Under the pieces are notes generated by a model. It was given only the letters and a program-made list of their open reading frames with translations. It did not search any database and was not told the origin of the DNA. A DNA stretch of 64,000 nt from Hydractinia symbiolongicarpus (taxonomy: Eukaryota; Cnidaria; Hydrozoa; Anthoathecata; Hydractiniidae), in NCBI RefSeq assembly GCF_029227915.1, contig NC_079876.1, positions 13,702,001-13,766,000 of the forward strand, written 5' to 3'. The number at the start of each line of letters is the position of its first letter. The first letter of the stretch is position 1. The position numbers and the translations under genes are program-made. Of the stretch, positions 54,801-64,000 are shown piece after piece.

Positions 54801-57800
54801 AAATATAGTTCCAGATAATATAACTTCCATCATTTCACATATTTCTGGGACATGTTGCTGCAAGAGAATTACTCAGGCAATTGCGGGCTGTTTTATATAA
54901 GTGTGGTAGATCTGAGATGAAGTAGATGGACCGTTCCTCATCCGCCATCACATTCAAAGTGCGGTATGTTACGTCCACTTCTGCATTAATGTCAGCTACA
55001 CGGGTGATGTTTAGGTGCATATGGTACATTCGTCGGTCTGGAGATGCTCCATCACTTGTGACACCAACAACTTTTATGCCACATTTTTCCTCCAGTATAC
55101 CAACCACTTTCCAAAAGAAAGAAAACAATTGATGTGACATTGGTAGTAGCAAAATTTGCAAACGAAAATTTTAAAGGATTTACAATGCTGCTCACGAGAA
55201 AAACATGAGATGCAATTTCATCAATCTTTTTCAACGCAACATAATTTAGATCAATTTTACCAAGGTCAACAAAACCGATAAGATCACTATTATGCTTATC
55301 CCACACAAGACTTTCTTGAATTTTCATTTCATCCATTAATAATATTGCATATTTCTCATGTGGTTGTAATTTGAAGACCATATTACACAATTCCTGGATA
55401 ACGTCTTTGTTAAAACCTTGCTTTGGACGAATATAGTTCTTATAGTCCCTTAAACGACGTCTACTAGGGAGTACCAAGAAACCACTGTCTTTCTTATCGT
55501 CAACACGAATCTCATCATAAAAGGCGGGGGATTTTGCAGCTAAACCCAAGCAGTAACGAATGATCATAGGATGATAGCAAACATCATTTTTCGATTATGA
55601 TAAATATTTCTGCTGCTCTTCCCAAAAACATTTCATGAATGGTGATATTTTGCGATTAGTTGTTGACATAATTTTTATGAAATCTTCACCAAGACGTTTT
55701 TTGACTGGAACTGCACAAGTGGAAATTTCATCTTGCATTTTATTCAACTCTTCATTAATTCTTTATTTTCCAACCGATGACTTTGAAGGGTTTTTATGAT
55801 TCGTTCTGGAAAAGTCATGGAAATTGGTGCTTTAAGTTTGGCAGGTGAAATTAAATTGTCCCTTTTCCTTTTCAAACTTAGGCTTTCTTTTGATTCCGAC
55901 CTAACACATTTCAATCATTTTTCAGAAGAAGGTGGAATAAGAACTATGCAATTTGGAGATCGATACCATTTGCTTTGATGAAGAGGTGCACTAGTGCTAT
56001 CCTTGATGTTAAATACTTTTGGAACACAGTGCTCAAGACAGCTACCAGCAAAGTGGTCAAACCTGGGCATAATTTCAAATCCATAATTAATCTTGTTAAA
56101 TATGTGATTGTATTAAGTTTTAGTGAATGAGAATGTCATGTTTAGCAGGAACGGACGGTAAAAAAACACGAACAGTAAAAACAAGATTATTACCAACATA
56201 TATCTCATACTTTGGAACTGAGTGGATAGCATCATGACAGGCAAGAAAAGCACAATCACCTGTAGACTAATTTCAACAACTGAGTTTTAGAAATAAAATC
56301 TGTAAATGACTTGTACCGATCAGTAATGACATTTTCCACTGGTTCAATTTTTTTCTGCAAAATAGATTGTGCTGATTGACGAGGCTTAGAAGATGTGGAG
56401 GATGAAGGAAAACTTTTGATAGGAAGGTTTATTGTAGGGATAGTACTGGGAACAAGTGTGGTTCTGCTAGAGTGATTACGATTCATTTGATTTTCGCTGA
56501 GTTGCTTTTCACAAATATATATTTTTTTTCTTTGAATTCTATCCCTTAAAGCATGATCAACTTCCCTATCTTTTATCACAACAGCAACTAACTTTTCTCT
56601 CCACGACTTGTCAAATTGATTCTCACCAGCAGGAACTTTAAAAATAGATAGACCTATATATTTAGCTCTTTGTGAAACTGTGCAACCGTATATAGAGCAA
56701 TTTTTGCCAGTCATGTTAAAGATAATTCTGTTTAAATGTTTGTTAATCCTATGCTTACAGTAACTAACCAGCGTGCAGTCAAAGCACTGGGTACTAGGTA
56801 TATTCTGCTAACAAAAACATAAACAATAGAGCCACGCGATTCACCAGACTCTTTTTCTTATGACTATGCTAAGATATAAAATTTCAGGCCAGCCTTTCCC
56901 GCGGGTAACAATAGTATCGGTCAATTATTACTTGCGGAGAAGGTAAGCCTAAAATTGTCTATGCAAATTTGAATCCTTACAAATTTACCTCCATAAAAAT
57001 GCAAGCAAAAAGTTTTTTTCACTGTACGTAAAATCAAGTTTGTAAAACTTGTCTGAAAGTGTTTTGTTATACAAAAGCTTACATACCGGTTAATGCCAAC
57101 TTGATTCCGGTCATACTGTCTTGTACTTCCGGATATGATATACCTACATAACAAAAATAACATTAATATAAACATTTTTTCTGCGATGAAATCAGTTCTT
57201 CCAGCATTGAAAACGTTGCATAAAAAAGCTAAAAAAAACTATTCTGAATAATACCTGGAGTGTCGAGCAATAAAATTCTTGGAGATTGAGACATCTAGAA
57301 TTAACAAAACTATTAAGTATGACAATAAAAGTCGGTTTAATGCACGTAAAGATAGTGGTCTCATGGACTTCAAAATTAGGACAAATACAAATACCAGAAA
57401 CGACCTGCAGTACATCAAACAACTATATACCACACTTACTTTTATGGATTGCATGACAGACCGTGTTACACCAGGCTTTTTACCAACGGGAGTAGCTTTT
57501 CCTCCTGCATGTAGAAAAAAGCATATCACATAGTAAAAAGTGGTTAAAATTGTTTCTGCAAACCCTTTTACGCTTTCCAAGATGCAAATTTTAAAGTTAT
57601 CTAAACTCGCTTTGTTAAGCTGTAAATAAAAACGAGAACGTTTGTTTTCAACAGTAACATAAAAACGAATTGCATTGAACACTCAACATCCACTCTGAAC
57701 CACATCCGCTATGAACAACATTCGCTATGAACAACCATCGCTTTGAGGAACATTCGCTATTAGCAAAACATTCGCTCTCAAAAACATTTGCTCTCAAAAA

Positions 57801-60800
57801 CATTCGCTCTCAAAAACCTTTGCTATGAACAATATTCCCTATGAACAACATTCCCTATGAACAACATTTCCTATGAACAACATTCGCTATGAACAACATT
57901 CCCTATGGACAACATTTCCTATGGACAACATTTCCTATGAACAACATTCCCTATGGACAACATTCCCTATGGACAACATTTCCTATGAACAACATTTGCT
58001 CTGGACAACATTCACTATGAACAACATTTGCTATGAACAAAATTCGCTATGAACAACAATCGCTCTGAACAACATTCCCTATGAACAACATTTGCGCTGA
58101 ACAACAGTGGTTCTGAACAATATTTACTCTGAACACTATTTACTATGAACCACATTCACTGTGAACAACATTCACTATGAACAACATTCATTATGAATAA
58201 CATTCCCTATGAACAACAATCGCTCTGAACAAAATTCGCTATGAACAACATTCGTTATGAACAACATTCGTTATGAACAACATTCGCTATGAACAACATT
58301 TGCTCTCAATAATATTCGCTCGGAATAACATTCACTATGAACAACATTCACCATGAACAACATTTGGTATGAACAACATTTGCTATGAACAACATTTTGG
58401 CTATGAACAACACTTGATGTAAACCTTTTTTGATATATCAGAGTGATTAAAGCAACATTCTAAAGTCATTTCATTTTACTCCTATACGATAATTTTAACC
58501 AGTTCTAAACTTTGGACATCAACTTAAGGTGAAAAAAAGTCTTGATTCATCGCAATCTTTAACGTATTTCAAGAAGAATAAAAGAAACAAATCCAAGTTA
58601 CCAGTGGTTAGACATTATGTAATGTTGTAATTGACCATTTCGGACATAGATAATAACAATTTGTGAACCAGCACCACACTCTCAGGATAGTAAATAGTGT
58701 TGGAAATATGTAAACAAGAATTATTTTCACCAAATAGCTTTACAGGTGTATTTGCATTGACATAAAAGCTTCACCATTAAAGTAAGCTAGCTGGGTAACC
58801 CCACAGTGAACTTTATGTTGAGTGATAAAGTGTAGGTAAAACATTCCGTACATATAGGTATTGTGTAGGTATGAGTGTTGGTTTACATAAAAATCCCTGT
58901 CGTTAACAATCTAGCTAAAACTATCACCCACCATTTTTATTATGTGGAATAAGTTGTGGTGAAAGCCCCAAAAATAACTCGCAGTAAACGTATCACAGCC
59001 TGGTGCATTACGACCTAAATAATGCCTGTTATTGTATCAATTAGACCTTCATCCAACTTTAACACAATGTTAAAAGTATAACTAACTAAGTATATTAAAC
59101 ATCCAAAAGCATTAATTAACCATCTGAAATGTTTGTTGCAGCCAACCTAACCAATTTTATTTTTTAGCTAAGCAGCTGGCCAAAATAATTAAGAATTATC
59201 AACATAGCTAGAAAGTATGATTATGTAATTATCGTGACATGCAAAAGGTCAACAAAAGGGGCCTCTAAAGCTTAACACCATAATGATTAATGATTGGTTA
59301 TTTGTAACAATCAGGGCTCATGATTGGCTTGCTACGCGTGAGCAATTCCAAAAGTTGGAAAATATATTGCATTTGTTACTTGTGGTTTTAAGATTTCGCG
59401 TCTGATTAAGCATGACATCCTTTTGACTGATAGACAGAATACGGAAATATTAATATGGGGACTATGTAACAAGCACTATTATTGGTAAAATTCATTTTGT
59501 CCGAACTTTTTTTGCCAATTTTACTTTTAATTGTTTTACTTAAACTTATATATACAATAAGCGTTTATGTGAAATATTTACGCCAAGGATAACACAAAAC
59601 ATTGTGATAAGAAATTTTTACCTTTTGACATAAAATGGCGTCTTGCAGAGTTTATAAATGATGACTTTCCAACATTAGGAATTCCACAAACAATTACTTT
59701 ATACTGTCGTTCATGCAATGCTTTCACAGGTGTCTCACACTATAAAGACATTGGATATATATCAAGTTTTAGTAGCTGAAATAGCAACAATCCTTTCACA
59801 CGTGTCTCACACTATAACAACAAGATAGAAAATTTGGGGAAGATGTAATCTATTTTATATAAGAAACAAGAATTTTCACTTTAACCAAAAATTATAATTT
59901 TACAGGTATTTTGACCACTTTTTTATTATTTTATCACTTTAACGTACATTATAAATTTTTAAAAGTATAGTACAAAGTCATTGCTGGGGCAATTTGGCTT
60001 TTTTTTAATTCAGCCTTAAATTGTTTTAATAAAACAAGGTGTATTAAAGCAACTGAGATCAGCATATAACAATTACCTGTTCAGATTTGACTCTATTTTG
60101 TACTGTAAAAATCTGCTTTAACACTGGCATAACCTGAAAATAAAATAAATGCAATAACTTTCTAAGCAAAGGTAAAACAAGACTACGTCAAACCAAAACA
60201 TTTTTAACTTTCTAAATTATTGTTTTAAATTATTATTCTAAATTGGGCAACACCTTTCACATTGATGTCAGGTTTTCAATTTTTATAATATCTAGTCTTA
60301 AATAAGGTGCATGAAGTGGAAACAAAGACCTAGCTAACAACAGAGCATCAGCTTAACTTATTTACTACTGCAGCAACTGTGAGCGAGAGCAACATTGTAC
60401 CTCTTTAATAGCATGATTAAATCGAGCGTTGCAGTTACTAAACAATACTGCATCAGCATCATCATCCTTCAATATTTTATTTGAGATTTCCTAAACAAAT
60501 TTAAAAAATAAAACAAGCATATTTGTAATTAAGAAGGTACCAGGACACTATAACCCGCAAATTTTAATTATTGATGAAATCTACAGGCTGTGAATATAAA
60601 TTGCCAGTATAATGTGTGTTATAATGCTCTTCCTTATTTTTAAGGTAAAGAAATGATGGCGGAATAGCCTCATACAGACACAGTTAGCATATTATTATAA
60701 AACTAGTCGTTAGCTCGTGGAAAAATCCACGGGTTCGCCCGTCGCAGCTAGGCTACCATTTTGCGTGACAGACAGATGGACGAACAGACGTATACGGGCA

Positions 60801-62626
60801 TTATAACAGAGATTTTTAAATCAAATTTGTTTCTGTGTCTGTATTTTTGATGAGCTCTGTAAGTTTATTTAGTAGGCCTTTTGAATGTGAAAAAACAACT
60901 GATACCTTTTCCACTTGACATAATATGCAAAGATGTAAATGACTTTGGTACAGTGAGGCGCACAAACCAATTAATTTAGCTTATGAACTAGTTTTGATAA
61001 TCCAGTTTTGTTTCAATGTTTTTCACACATCAGTGCAGTTATTTAATCAAAAACATATCACAGTGATTTCAACAGCTACTTTCCCTTGCATCCTTTCATA
61101 TTGGATTTATTAATATTTAAAAATATGTGTACACAAACCTTTGTCTTCTTTTCATCAGCAATATCTATTTTGTTCATTAGTATTATTCTGGGTTTATTTG
61201 CATACAAATCCTCAAATTGTGGATTGGTGCTGGAAAATGGAACCTAAAGAAAACACCAACCTAATTGCAGTTGTCCCTGGAGTTATTCTATTCACTATAT
61301 AGTCAGAAAATCTTGAACCCTGTCCCTTGCTCTACAGCCTTTTGGAACTGATTGCAGGTCACAAGCGCAAAATTGTAGATGACACTTTTGTTTGGAAGGT
61401 ATAAAGGCAGGTTTACACCTGTTCCATTTTTCCCAATCAAACAGTTTATCTTTGCCAGAGCGAAAAAACTTCTATTCAGGTGTTTTATTTTGCCAATTGG
61501 GTAAAAATCCCTGAAAAGCATTGCTAAAAGGTGGAATCACTCTTGTCGGACCGAATTTATTTCCCTTAACATTCCCCAACTTCACAAATGTTTACTCTAA
61601 AGAACGATTTTAATACTCTTTTAAACATCTTTTTATATTATTTGTTCATTTATGTGACATTATCACTTACTATTATTATTACAAACAATATCACAAACAT
61701 TATCACAAAAATTACCATAAACAATATTTGTTTGCTTCGTTGGTACAAATTAAACACAGGATATAACAACAACTTATAGTTTCAGGATGAATACCTTTGC
61801 ATGTTTTAAGACAGAGAGAAAGGTAAAAAATGACGTTACCGCGATGTCTTTTCCAAGGAAGAATCGTGCTGATCCTTTTGACAAGAGAATACAAAACACT
61901 AAAACTGAAAAAATAAACTTACTCTAGCATCTCGTATTTCAATAACACAATCACAATTATTAACAATGCCCCTCATTGCTCGCATGCCTAAATAAGAAAT
62001 AAAGAAAGAAAATAATAGCTTGCAATTTGCAAACCAACATGTACATCTGAAATTGTTGAATGATCAAGAAACACTTACAGTCAGCCATTAAAGTTTATTT
62101 CACGCTCCTTTTTTTTAGCTGTCATTGCATCATATTTAAAAATAACACGAAAGATATCCTTTTATTGTATTACAAATTAAACTTAAAGTTATAAACGTCT
62201 GCCAAATTAGTGTAATATTCAACAAACACTGACCAGTTTGATGTTGCAATACAAAACTAAAAATCAAAAGTACAGCTTTTTGCTTACTTGCATTCTACAT
62301 TACAAAATCATTTATTATCTGACTACATCCCATCTAAAATATAACAACACATTTGCTTTGGAACTTACTTTTGTATTTCAGGATAGTTCAAAATTGAATG
62401 GAATTCAGTTTTGTCACACTATTTAAATAATGGCTTTCCAAACCAGTTAGTATGAGTCCATAAAAAACCCTGTTATAATAAGGCACAAACGAATTAATTT
62501 TTTTGTATCAGTTAGGTAATATTTAATAATAGCATTATTACCTTTCGCCATATGGAATGGAAGAACTCTGTGGAAAATATCTGGTAAGAAATAGATTGGA
62601 AACTTGAATGAAGGTCTGCTTGCCAT
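48877..62626 (-). CDS. MTG1: Mitochondrial ribosome-associated GTPase 1, eleven exons found, 3' end missing
   Basis: Exons on the minus strand: 62,626-62,542; 61,987-61,923; 61,243-61,139; 60,490-60,401; 60,133-60,077; 59,739-59,622; 57,504-57,440; 57,294-57,255; 57,143-57,087; 52,401-52,320; 48,965-48,877. All have GT-AG ends and matching phases, giving 284 codons plus one base. The protein starts MASRPSF and has FHMAKG near residue 28. Its GTPase motifs are in the circularly permuted order of the YlqF/MTG1 family: NKID (74-77), GIPNVGKSS (153-161), PGVTR, then DTPG (206-209). VIGEEVIADYLLYTLNK follows in exon 10. MTG1 assists assembly of the large mitochondrial ribosomal subunit at the inner membrane. 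About 40-50 C-terminal residues are not located. Introns 9 and 10 are greatly enlarged by a P-type transposon and a minisatellite. Confidence 0.85.
48955..51568. repeat. MTG1: 91-bp minisatellite, about 29 copies, built from an MTG1 splice acceptor
   Basis: The unit, on the + strand, runs GATATCTATAAAAAATAAAG, then TACAAACAGGGAGG (G-run variable), TAAAAACAAGAGAAAAAG and ATTGTTGACAAATACAAGAA, then AAAGTGTAATAAATCTTTA. On the MTG1 strand each unit reads poly-C/T, CTGTTTGTACTTTATTTTTT, then ATAG/ATATCTAAAGAT, which is the acceptor and first bases of exon 11 at 48,965. The first unit overlaps the real exon boundary. G-runs reach 25 (49,080-49,104). The 72-residue frames on the minus strand here are repeat by-products. 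Confidence 0.85.
51716..52246. repeat. MTG1: Possible small element with a strong hairpin, in MTG1 intron 10
   Basis: GAATTTCCGCGCCCGAAGGC at about 51,720 folds with the GGAAATTC that follows, giving an 8-bp outer and 4-5-bp inner stem. GCGGAAATTCTTAGAGCCCC near 52,218 is related. Whether the two are ends of one element cannot be decided. No gene lies between. Confidence 0.3.
52612..53777 (+). pseudogene. C2H2 zinc-finger accessory gene of the P-type element, decayed
   Basis: ATG 52,612 opens 101 residues: an acidic N-terminal part and one C2H2 finger (FSCDICFKTCKTKRGITRHR with a second His in AKH, about residues 53-75), then a stop at 52,915-52,917. Shifted frames continue with pieces such as LVRDVIGSFKGDAEKFYPAF (about 53,044), up to a better-kept C-terminal stretch (53,550-53,777) with LYVRVRVFSFVKDK and a basic end. 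I read it as one gene with several indels. It may bind the transposon ends or modify transposition; this is inference. Confidence 0.6.
54110..56714 (-). pseudogene. THAP-domain P-element-type transposase, decayed
   Basis: The gene begins at ATG 56,714 with a THAP-like zinc finger (CSIYGC ... WREKL ... YICEKQ; the final ligand His is Gln here, so the finger is damaged). A linker with a possible coiled coil follows. The core (55,567-54,835) has LLMDEMKIQESLVWDKH, VGVTSDGASPDRR and FISDLPHLYKTARNC, typical of P-element/THAP9 transposases with an RNase H-like fold. The end (around 54,290-54,250) has FQDPLENYFGRQRA. Breaks include a frameshift near 55,140, an in-frame TGA near 54,835 and another shift near 54,230. 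The gene faces the zinc-finger gene, so transcripts would converge near 53.9 kb. Confidence 0.8.
57685..58415. repeat. MTG1: 16-bp minisatellite in intron 6 of MTG1
   Basis: About 45 copies of CTATGAACAACATTCG with variants at few positions (CTCTGAACAACATTTG, CTATGGACAACATTCC). Slightly irregular spacing occurs at both ends. There is no open frame of note. It is listed as a simple tandem expansion. Confidence 0.85.
59340..59461 (-). mobile_element. Degenerate Helitron fragment in intron 6 of MTG1
   Basis: GGAAAATATATTGCATTTG, CGTCTGATT and GACTGATAGACAGAATACGG match blocks in the end region of the Helitron at 13,668-15,083 (GACAGAATACGGCTATTATT there). The terminal hairpin half is lost. Confidence 0.45.
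60703..60812 (-). mobile_element. Short non-autonomous Helitron, copy 4, in intron 3 of MTG1
   Basis: On the minus strand: TCTCTGTTATAATGCCCG after A, GTCTGTTCG and CTGTCTGTCACGC, the hairpin GTGGATTTTTCCAC, CTAACGA and the end CTAG followed by T. The best-preserved 3' end of the family; 110 bp long. Confidence 0.7.
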
Positions 62627-63427
62627 TATGCGTGTTAAATTTAATTTTCTCTCTATAATATTGTTATATATTTAAAACCAGTACTCAAACTTAACTAGAT
62701 TTTAAAGACAATTTTGATTTTAAATAAGTCAAAGTATATTAATAATTTTATTTTGACACAAAGCAAGTCTAAAATATGGCTACAATAAACCATTTAGTGG
62801 AATGAAAATAAAATTAAAAATGTATCTCATGCCTTAATTTCTCATTATTTATACTGGAAAAAAAATAAAGTGTGAGGAAGTAAATGGCATAAAAATACAC
62901 AACAAGGTATATGCATAATTATAAGTGAAGAAGGTTTTTGTGTCATGCATTGGTTTTCAAGATTAAAATACGTTGTTTTTTGTTTAGTAAAAATGAATGT
63001 TACAAAACTATGGAAATGTCACAGCGGGTGGCTTAGTTTATTTGTTCAGCAATTATTTGCCACAGTAAATCTTTTCAAAAACAAAAATTTGCATTTGCGT
63101 TTGTAAAAATTTGTTGTCAAAATGTTTTTGATGTCTATTATTCTCTAAATAAATAAGTAAATACTGAATTAAGAAAAAAGTATTTATTTATTTTTTGGGC
63201 ACACATCACAGACAATTATAAAGGACAAATTAGCAATAAATAACAACAAACAATAAATTTTTTGACTTTCTTTAAAAATACAAAAATTTAGAAAAAATGT
63301 AAAAAAGAAAATTTTGGAAAGATATATATACAATACAAAAACAAGACGTATGATATACGTAAACAACCTCGCGAATAAAGTTTACAAAAAGCTGTCTATT
63401 AAATTGTGATTTCTGTTACGAAGTTAG
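62627..63427. other. Region upstream of MTG1
   Basis: AT-rich, no clear TATA box next to the MTG1 start. Minus-strand frames around 63,184-63,366 are Phe/Ile-rich translations of A/T runs. The MTG1 promoter must lie here, but nothing decisive is seen. Confidence 0.5.
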
Positions 63428-63748
63428 ACACGACATATTTTGCTATTCAGATGGGCAATAACATTTCTTGTGGACTACGCAGTTATTTTTTGTGAGATCT
63501 TCTTGAACGGAAAATTCCTCGAAATTTCAATTTTCGTTGGGTCAGTCTGGGGTAAACTGACTGACAGAAAGAAGAAAGCGAAAACGAGAAATTCTTTTCG
63601 CTACAAAAAGAATTTCGTTCTCGTAATTATTTATATATGGTGGAGCGTCTTCGTTTTTCTCTTACGTATTGTTGTGGAAATTTTATTTTTCGCAGACTAC
63701 TTTCCAGGCATTTGGGGAGACCTTAATTCTGCCTATATTCACTTTTAA
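63428..63748 (+). CDS. Possible terminal exon of an unrecognised membrane protein
   Basis: An open frame with no internal ATG, preceded by a usable acceptor (TGCTATTCAG at 63,441-63,450). It encodes a hydrophobic segment, a basic loop (GKLTDRKKKAKTRNSFRYKK), a second strong hydrophobic segment (VLVIIYIWWSVFVFLLRIVV) and ends YIHF before a stop. AATAAA follows near 63,788. This looks like the last exon of a gene read away from MTG1, but no upstream exon is found and no family is recognised. Confidence 0.3.
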   Translation, partial: TRHILLFRWAITFLVDYAVIFCEIFLNGKFLEISIFVGSVWGKLTDRKKKAKTRNSFRYKKNFVLVIIYIWWSVFVFLLRIVVEILFFADYFPGIWGDLNSAYIHF

Positions 63749-64000
63749 AAACTTTGGTGGAAACACCTTTACTTTACCAGTTAGTTAAATAAAGCTTGTG
63801 AACACTAATCTTATCTTTTTAAAAAATAAACAATATGCAGGCGCTGCATAAACTATCTCGTTATTGAAAATGCACAACTATGAAACATCCACAATGCAAC
63901 CCAATTTTACAATTTCTGCTAACAAAAAATACAGCCTATCATTCATGGTTGAAAGTCGCGCGATTGAAACGTTTATGAGCTTAAACTCCATTTAGGTGAC

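Larger units (their letters stand above)
52498..56868. mobile_element. P-element-like transposon, 4.4 kb, in intron 9 of MTG1
   Basis: The left end CATAGTCATAAGAAAAAGAG (52,498-52,517) returns inverted at the right end (56,849-56,868), followed on both sides by TCTGGT(G)AATxC and CTATTGTT, an inverted repeat of about 55 bp with small gaps. Inside are two convergent decayed genes: a C2H2 zinc-finger gene (+) and a THAP-type P transposase (-). No 8-bp target duplication is visible (ACTATAAT left, CTAAGATA right), so the flanks have diverged or the exact ends are off by some bases. Confidence 0.75.

Noticed and set aside
57279-57533. Plus-strand 84-residue frame
   Set aside because: It overlaps MTG1 exons 7 and 8, which have GTPase motifs on the minus strand.
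61712-61894. Minus-strand frame with a stretch resembling the segment after DAR in MTG1
   Set aside because: The acceptor phase does not fit, and the exon at 61,243-61,139 (VPFSSTNPQF...NKID) fits in phase and motif.

Overview
The window looks like nuclear DNA of an early-branching animal, most likely a cnidarian and perhaps a hydrozoan. It is AT-rich, its genes are split by GT-AG introns with short exons, and it holds a PAN/EGF-type secreted-protein remnant and many Helitron, P-type and other repeats. The organism is inferred from gene families and repeat style; no marker gene fixes the species.

Positions 1 to about 11,240 are an integrated virus-like element of the Polinton/Maverick or adintovirus kind; its left end lies outside the window. 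From left to right it holds small membrane-protein genes (351-2034, +), a long coiled-coil gene (3389-2117, -), a tandemly duplicated gene (3434-4551, +), a DDE integrase (5689-4727, -), three SAP-domain genes (from 5798, +; one carries a RING finger) and a protein-primed-type family B DNA polymerase (7128-11136, +). Nearly every gene is broken by stops, frameshifts or lost start codons, so this is an old inactive copy. No capsid, packaging ATPase or protease gene is visible. Four related hairpins and a repeated promoter sit between its genes.

Positions 11.2-34.7 kb are mostly non-coding: non-autonomous Helitrons, inverted-repeat elements, diverged repeats, a decayed PAN-EGF-discoidin-like gene (-, 15.9-17.2 kb), and exon-like segments that may be 5' leader exons of the next gene.

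Positions 34.7-44.6 kb hold the main discovery: one intact eight-exon gene (+) whose exon phases all match. It encodes about 1,322 residues: an N-terminal TIR domain with the candidate catalytic glutamate, a beta-rich segment, a large P-loop NTPase resembling superfamily 1 helicases, a fibronectin-III-like domain and C-terminal ankyrin repeats. It looks like a cytoplasmic immune sensor or effector of a layout I do not recognise from any described family.

Positions 48.9-62.6 kb (-) hold a second host gene, the mitochondrial ribosome-assembly GTPase MTG1. Eleven exons were found with matching phases; the last one or more are missing. Its introns carry an almost complete P-element-like transposon with matching terminal repeats and two convergent decayed genes (52.5-56.9 kb), a 16-bp minisatellite and Helitron pieces. 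Directly before exon 11 lies a 2.6-kb, roughly 29-copy minisatellite whose 91-bp unit copies the exon's own 3' splice site, so the intron carries about 28 decoy acceptors. The TIR gene and MTG1 are convergent.
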